From NCBI GenBank assembly GCA_030588935.1, contig JAUUWR010000017.1, positions 1-14,611 of the forward strand: a DNA stretch of 14,611 bases. Reading direction: 5' to 3'. A program made the translations under genes and the position numbers. Every line of letters starts with the position of its first letter. Position 1 is the first letter of the stretch. The DNA comes from a bacterium (GTDB taxonomy: Archaea; Nanobdellota; Nanobdellia; Pacearchaeales; GW2011-AR1). Of this stretch, positions 13,163-14,611 are shown in pieces. The notes below the pieces were generated by a model. The model did not search any database. It saw nothing but the letters and a program-made list of their open reading frames with translations, and had not been told where the DNA came from.

Positions 13163-13519
13163 ATGGGAAACGAGAATAAATACGACGAACAATCTTTAGA
13201 TAGATTTGAAGAAGCTTTTAAAGAAACTATTGAGAAGATTGCAAATCAGTTGTCAGATAAATATAAAATTGAATTTTATGATCTTCTACACAAGTATGGT
13301 ACAGTTATGGTTAATGCAGGGGAATATAAAGTTCGGAATGAAGGAGCAATTCCAATACAAACCTTCAACAGATTAACTTCATATTTATTGGGAAAATTAG
13401 AACAATTAACCCAATCCGGAAAAACAACTACAGAAAATCTCCCTCTTGAAGAAAAAGAATATCTTAAAAAAAGAAAACAAAGTTGTAATCTTCTTGGTGG
13501 TCAAGCATCACCACTTTAA
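13163..13519 (+). CDS. Array protein 2, unknown function
   Basis: 118 residues from the ATG at 13163 (MGNENKYDEQSLDRFEEAF). A GTG at 13157 would add two residues; the ATG is preferred because the same TGAAGATG context precedes the gene at 14246. It is mostly helical and charged (FEEAFKETIEKIANQLSDKYKIEFYDLLHKYG), with no catalytic motif, membrane segment or signal. It starts 9 bp after the previous gene's stop, with no room for its own promoter, so the two are probably one transcript. Sense-strand G exceeds C (15 G, 6 C in 13141-13200). Family not recognised. Confidence 0.65.
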   Translation: MGNENKYDEQSLDRFEEAFKETIEKIANQLSDKYKIEFYDLLHKYGTVMVNAGEYKVRNEGAIPIQTFNRLTSYLLGKLEQLTQSGKTTTENLPLEEKEYLKKRKQSCNLLGGQASPL

Positions 13520-13527
13520 TAACAAAC

Positions 13528-13552
13528 TTTATAAATGCCTAACATTTATAAA
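13528..13552 (+). promoter_or_regulatory. Inverted TATA repeat before array gene 3
   Basis: TTTATAAAT, 7 nt, ATTTATAAA: a perfect 9-bp inverted repeat in which each arm is a good TATA box. The downstream arm would place transcription start around 13570, inside array element 3. The same arrangement, with a different 7-nt spacer, occurs at 14178-14202. Confidence 0.6.
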
Positions 13553-13557
13553 AAATA

Positions 13558-13584
13558 CCCAAAAAGGGAAAGAGAGTTCTTGAT
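13558..13584 (+). repeat. Array leader element, copy 3
   Basis: CCC, AAAAA, GGGAA, then AGAGAGTTCTTGAT (13571-13584), with one extra T. It lies in a true intergenic gap and ends 19 nt before the ATG at 13604. Confidence 0.75.
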
Positions 13585-13603
13585 TAAAACACAAAAATAA
13601 AAA

Positions 13604-14143
13604 ATGACTGGAAAAATACTTTTGCCTCCGAACTATAGGCCTATTGAAAATCCATTAATCTTCTTAGCTGGACCAATTCAAGGAGCACCTAAATGGCAAA
13701 ACAAAGCTATAAAAATCATCCAAGATATTGATTCATATATAAATATTGCCTCGCCGAGCAGAGAAGTTGATAGAATTTATCTAAAACAAAATCAAGAGAA
13801 GTTTAAACATTCTGCTAATCAAGAAGAATGGGAACAAGTAGACTGGGAAACTTTTTATTTAAACAGAGCTGCTCAAAAAGGAACTATAATGTTTTGGTTT
13901 CCTAATGAAGAAGCTCATTATTGTGAAAGAGCTTATGCGCAAACCTCTAGGTTTGAATTAGGAGAATGGAAGACAGAATATAAACAACGAAGAGGCAATA
14001 TTGTTATTGGATTTGAAAAAGGGTTTTCAGGAGAGCATTACATAAAATATAGATTATCTAAAGATAACCTAAATATTCCTATTTTGTCTAGTTTAAAAGA
14101 AACTTGCAGAGTTTCAATAAATAAAGCAAGGGCTACAAGTTAA
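13604..14143 (+). CDS. Nucleoside 2-deoxyribosyltransferase-like protein
   Basis: 179 residues. The N-terminal FLAGPIQG (20-27) is the classic first motif of the nucleoside 2-deoxyribosyltransferase-like fold, and TSRFELGEW (115-122) carries the conserved acidic residue (Glu118) that would act as nucleophile or ligand. QVDWETFYLNRA and GTIMFWFPNEE fit the strands and helices between. Relatives either move deoxyribose between bases or cleave nucleotides, and the fold recurs in phage and defence loci. Here it is the third gene of the repeat array, with its own promoter-like inverted repeat. It could alter nucleotide pools or act as an effector. No signal peptide or membrane segment is seen. Substrate unknown. 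Confidence 0.75.
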   Translation: MTGKILLPPNYRPIENPLIFLAGPIQGAPKWQNKAIKIIQDIDSYINIASPSREVDRIYLKQNQEKFKHSANQEEWEQVDWETFYLNRAAQKGTIMFWFPNEEAHYCERAYAQTSRFELGEWKTEYKQRRGNIVIGFEKGFSGEHYIKYRLSKDNLNIPILSSLKETCRVSINKARATS

Positions 14144-14160
14144 TGAGGGGGTTTTGATAT

Positions 14161-14177
14161 TTTATCCAATGGATAAA
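14161..14177. other. Short perfect stem-loop after array gene 3
   Basis: TTTATCC, AAT, GGATAAA: a 7-bp stem and 3-nt loop 18 bp after the stop of the previous gene and next to the inverted TATA repeat. It may be a 3' end signal or part of the regulatory region; it is not present before copy 3. Confidence 0.35.
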
Positions 14178-14202
14178 TTTATAAATCCTTATAATTTATA
14201 AA
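14178..14202 (+). promoter_or_regulatory. Inverted TATA repeat before array gene 4
   Basis: TTTATAAAT, 7 nt (CCTTATA), ATTTATAAA: same arms and spacer length as 13528-13552, with a different spacer sequence. The distance to the following array element is also nearly the same. Confidence 0.6.
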
Positions 14203-14208
14203 ATTAAA

Positions 14209-14234
14209 CCCAAAAAAGGAAAGAGAGTTCTGAT
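14209..14234 (+). repeat. Array leader element, copy 4
   Basis: CCC, AAAAAA, GGAA, then AGAGAGTTCTGAT (14222-14234). It ends 11 nt before the ATG at 14246 (2 nt before an alternative ATG at 14237). Confidence 0.8.
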
Positions 14235-14245
14235 GGATGTTGAAG

Positions 14246-14482
14246 ATGAATAAAGATAAAATTAAAAAAATCATACCCTATGTTATCACCACCACTATAC
14301 GGATTGGGGCCTTTGCTTTGGCTACTACTATCCCAATACTTTATAGTTATGTGGGGCCACAGATGATAAGGCAAAGTAATGAACAAAAATATGAGCATTC
14401 TTTAGAATCTGTATCTCCAGATCCAAATAATTGTGGGATAGAGAAAACCATAAATGGAAAAGAGAGCTCTGATAAACAATAA
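14246..14482 (+). CDS. Array protein 4, small single-pass membrane protein
   Basis: 78 residues from the ATG at 14246 (MNKDKIKKIIPYV); an in-frame ATG at 14237 would add MLK. The later start shares the TGAAGATG context of the gene at 13163. One hydrophobic helix, preceded by several lysines, spans about residues 9-36 (PYVITTTIRIGAFALATTIP), followed by a polar, probably extracytoplasmic tail with one Cys (NNCGIEK). It could be a signal-anchor protein; no lipobox is visible. The C-terminal GKESSDKQ is encoded across array element 5, which here is read straight through. Function unknown. Small membrane proteins occur as toxins, holin-like proteins or subunits, and nothing here decides between these. 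Confidence 0.6.
   Translation: MNKDKIKKIIPYVITTTIRIGAFALATTIPILYSYVGPQMIRQSNEQKYEHSLESVSPDPNNCGIEKTINGKESSDKQ
14448..14473 (+). repeat. Array leader element, copy 5
   Basis: CC, ATAAAT, GGAAA, then AGAGAGCTCTGAT (14461-14473). The C for T change makes AGAGCTCT a perfect palindrome. It overlaps the end of the upstream gene, and the ATG at 14488 follows after 14 nt. The CC/GG pair is kept with a different loop. Confidence 0.7.
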
Positions 14483-14487
14483 GAAAA

Positions 14488-14611
14488 ATGATATCAAGAA
14501 GTTTAGTTAATTTATTACATGGCAGGTTAAGAATAGAAAGTAAAGAGATAAGTGAAGAAGAGGCTATAAAAATTATTAAAGAAGTTCCTGGAAATCCATA
14601 TCTTCATCATA
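14488..14611 (+). CDS. Array protein 5, 3' end outside window
   Basis: The frame stays open from the ATG to the window edge (41 codons), beginning MISRSLVNLLHGRLRIESK and continuing with an acidic helix (EISEEEAIKIIKEVPGN). The ATG lies 5 bp after the previous gene's stop and 14 nt after array element 5, the same arrangement as the four complete array genes, which is the main reason to believe it. Too little is visible to assign a family. Confidence 0.5.
   Translation, partial: MISRSLVNLLHGRLRIESKEISEEEAIKIIKEVPGNPYLHH

Noticed and set aside
12728..14473. CRISPR array
   Set aside because: Repeats are 240-650 bp apart with whole genes between, not 25-40 bp spacers, and no cas gene is visible.
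12728..14473. Classical integron attC sites
   Set aside because: The elements are short, not long imperfect palindromes, and lack the RYYYAAC/GTTRRRY core sites; no integrase is in the window. A different cassette system remains possible.

Overview
The window looks like part of a compact, AT-rich archaeal genome. A DPANN-type archaeon (Pacearchaeota/Woesearchaeota-like) is my best guess, from gene content and style rather than from any marker gene. Archaeal signs are a Hef/FANCM-type helicase and a separate XPF/ERCC4 nuclease, a TrmB-family regulator, a Dph6-like PP-loop protein, a ThpR RNA phosphodiesterase, a TGS-domain GTPase, and a tyrosyl-tRNA synthetase of the archaeal/eukaryotic type. 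Many genes have an ATTTATAAAT-like TATA box about 25-30 nt before the start codon. Genes are tightly packed, and convergent pairs touch or overlap at their ends. No rRNA, tRNA, CRISPR array or transposase was seen.

Layout. (1) 1-4633: the C-terminal two thirds of a Hef-like helicase, an inserted-looking block of four genes (two coiled-coil hypotheticals, a TrmB regulator, a membrane-anchored endonuclease/exonuclease/phosphatase), then the Hef-like nuclease as its own gene. (2) 4611-6291: a small hypothetical, thpR, and a two-gene membrane-protein operon with strong Shine-Dalgarno sites; the first of these is only 54 residues. (3) 6484-9352: M16 metallopeptidase, Dph6-like ATP pyrophosphatase, a small possibly frameshifted secreted/lipoprotein ORF, and an alkyladenine DNA glycosylase. 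(4) 9513-12445: TGS GTPase, tyrS, a membrane-anchored OB-fold protein and a tail-anchored hypothetical. (5) 12446-14611: an accessory region of five small genes, all on the plus strand, that runs off the window.

The most interesting material is in regions 4 and 5. Each of the five genes from 12761 onward is preceded, 8-19 nt before its start codon, by a copy of a conserved element: a short CC(C)/GG(G) pair followed by AGAGAGTTCTGAT. Two copies lie over the end of the upstream gene. Two others are preceded by the same inverted repeat, TTTATAAAT, 7 nt, ATTTATAAA. The block looks like a cassette array or a co-regulated set; one member is a nucleoside 2-deoxyribosyltransferase-like protein. Just before it are two related intergenic elements of about 185-194 bp (11844-12028 and 12504-12697) that share a palindromic core, a TATA-like tract and hairpins with compensatory base changes. 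Shorter relatives of the core lie near 5031 and 9402.

Base skew supports the division. The plus strand is strongly C over G through most core genes, whichever strand encodes them, but G exceeds C in the 5735-6291 operon and the 12761-14611 array. All functional calls are from motif reading without database searches.
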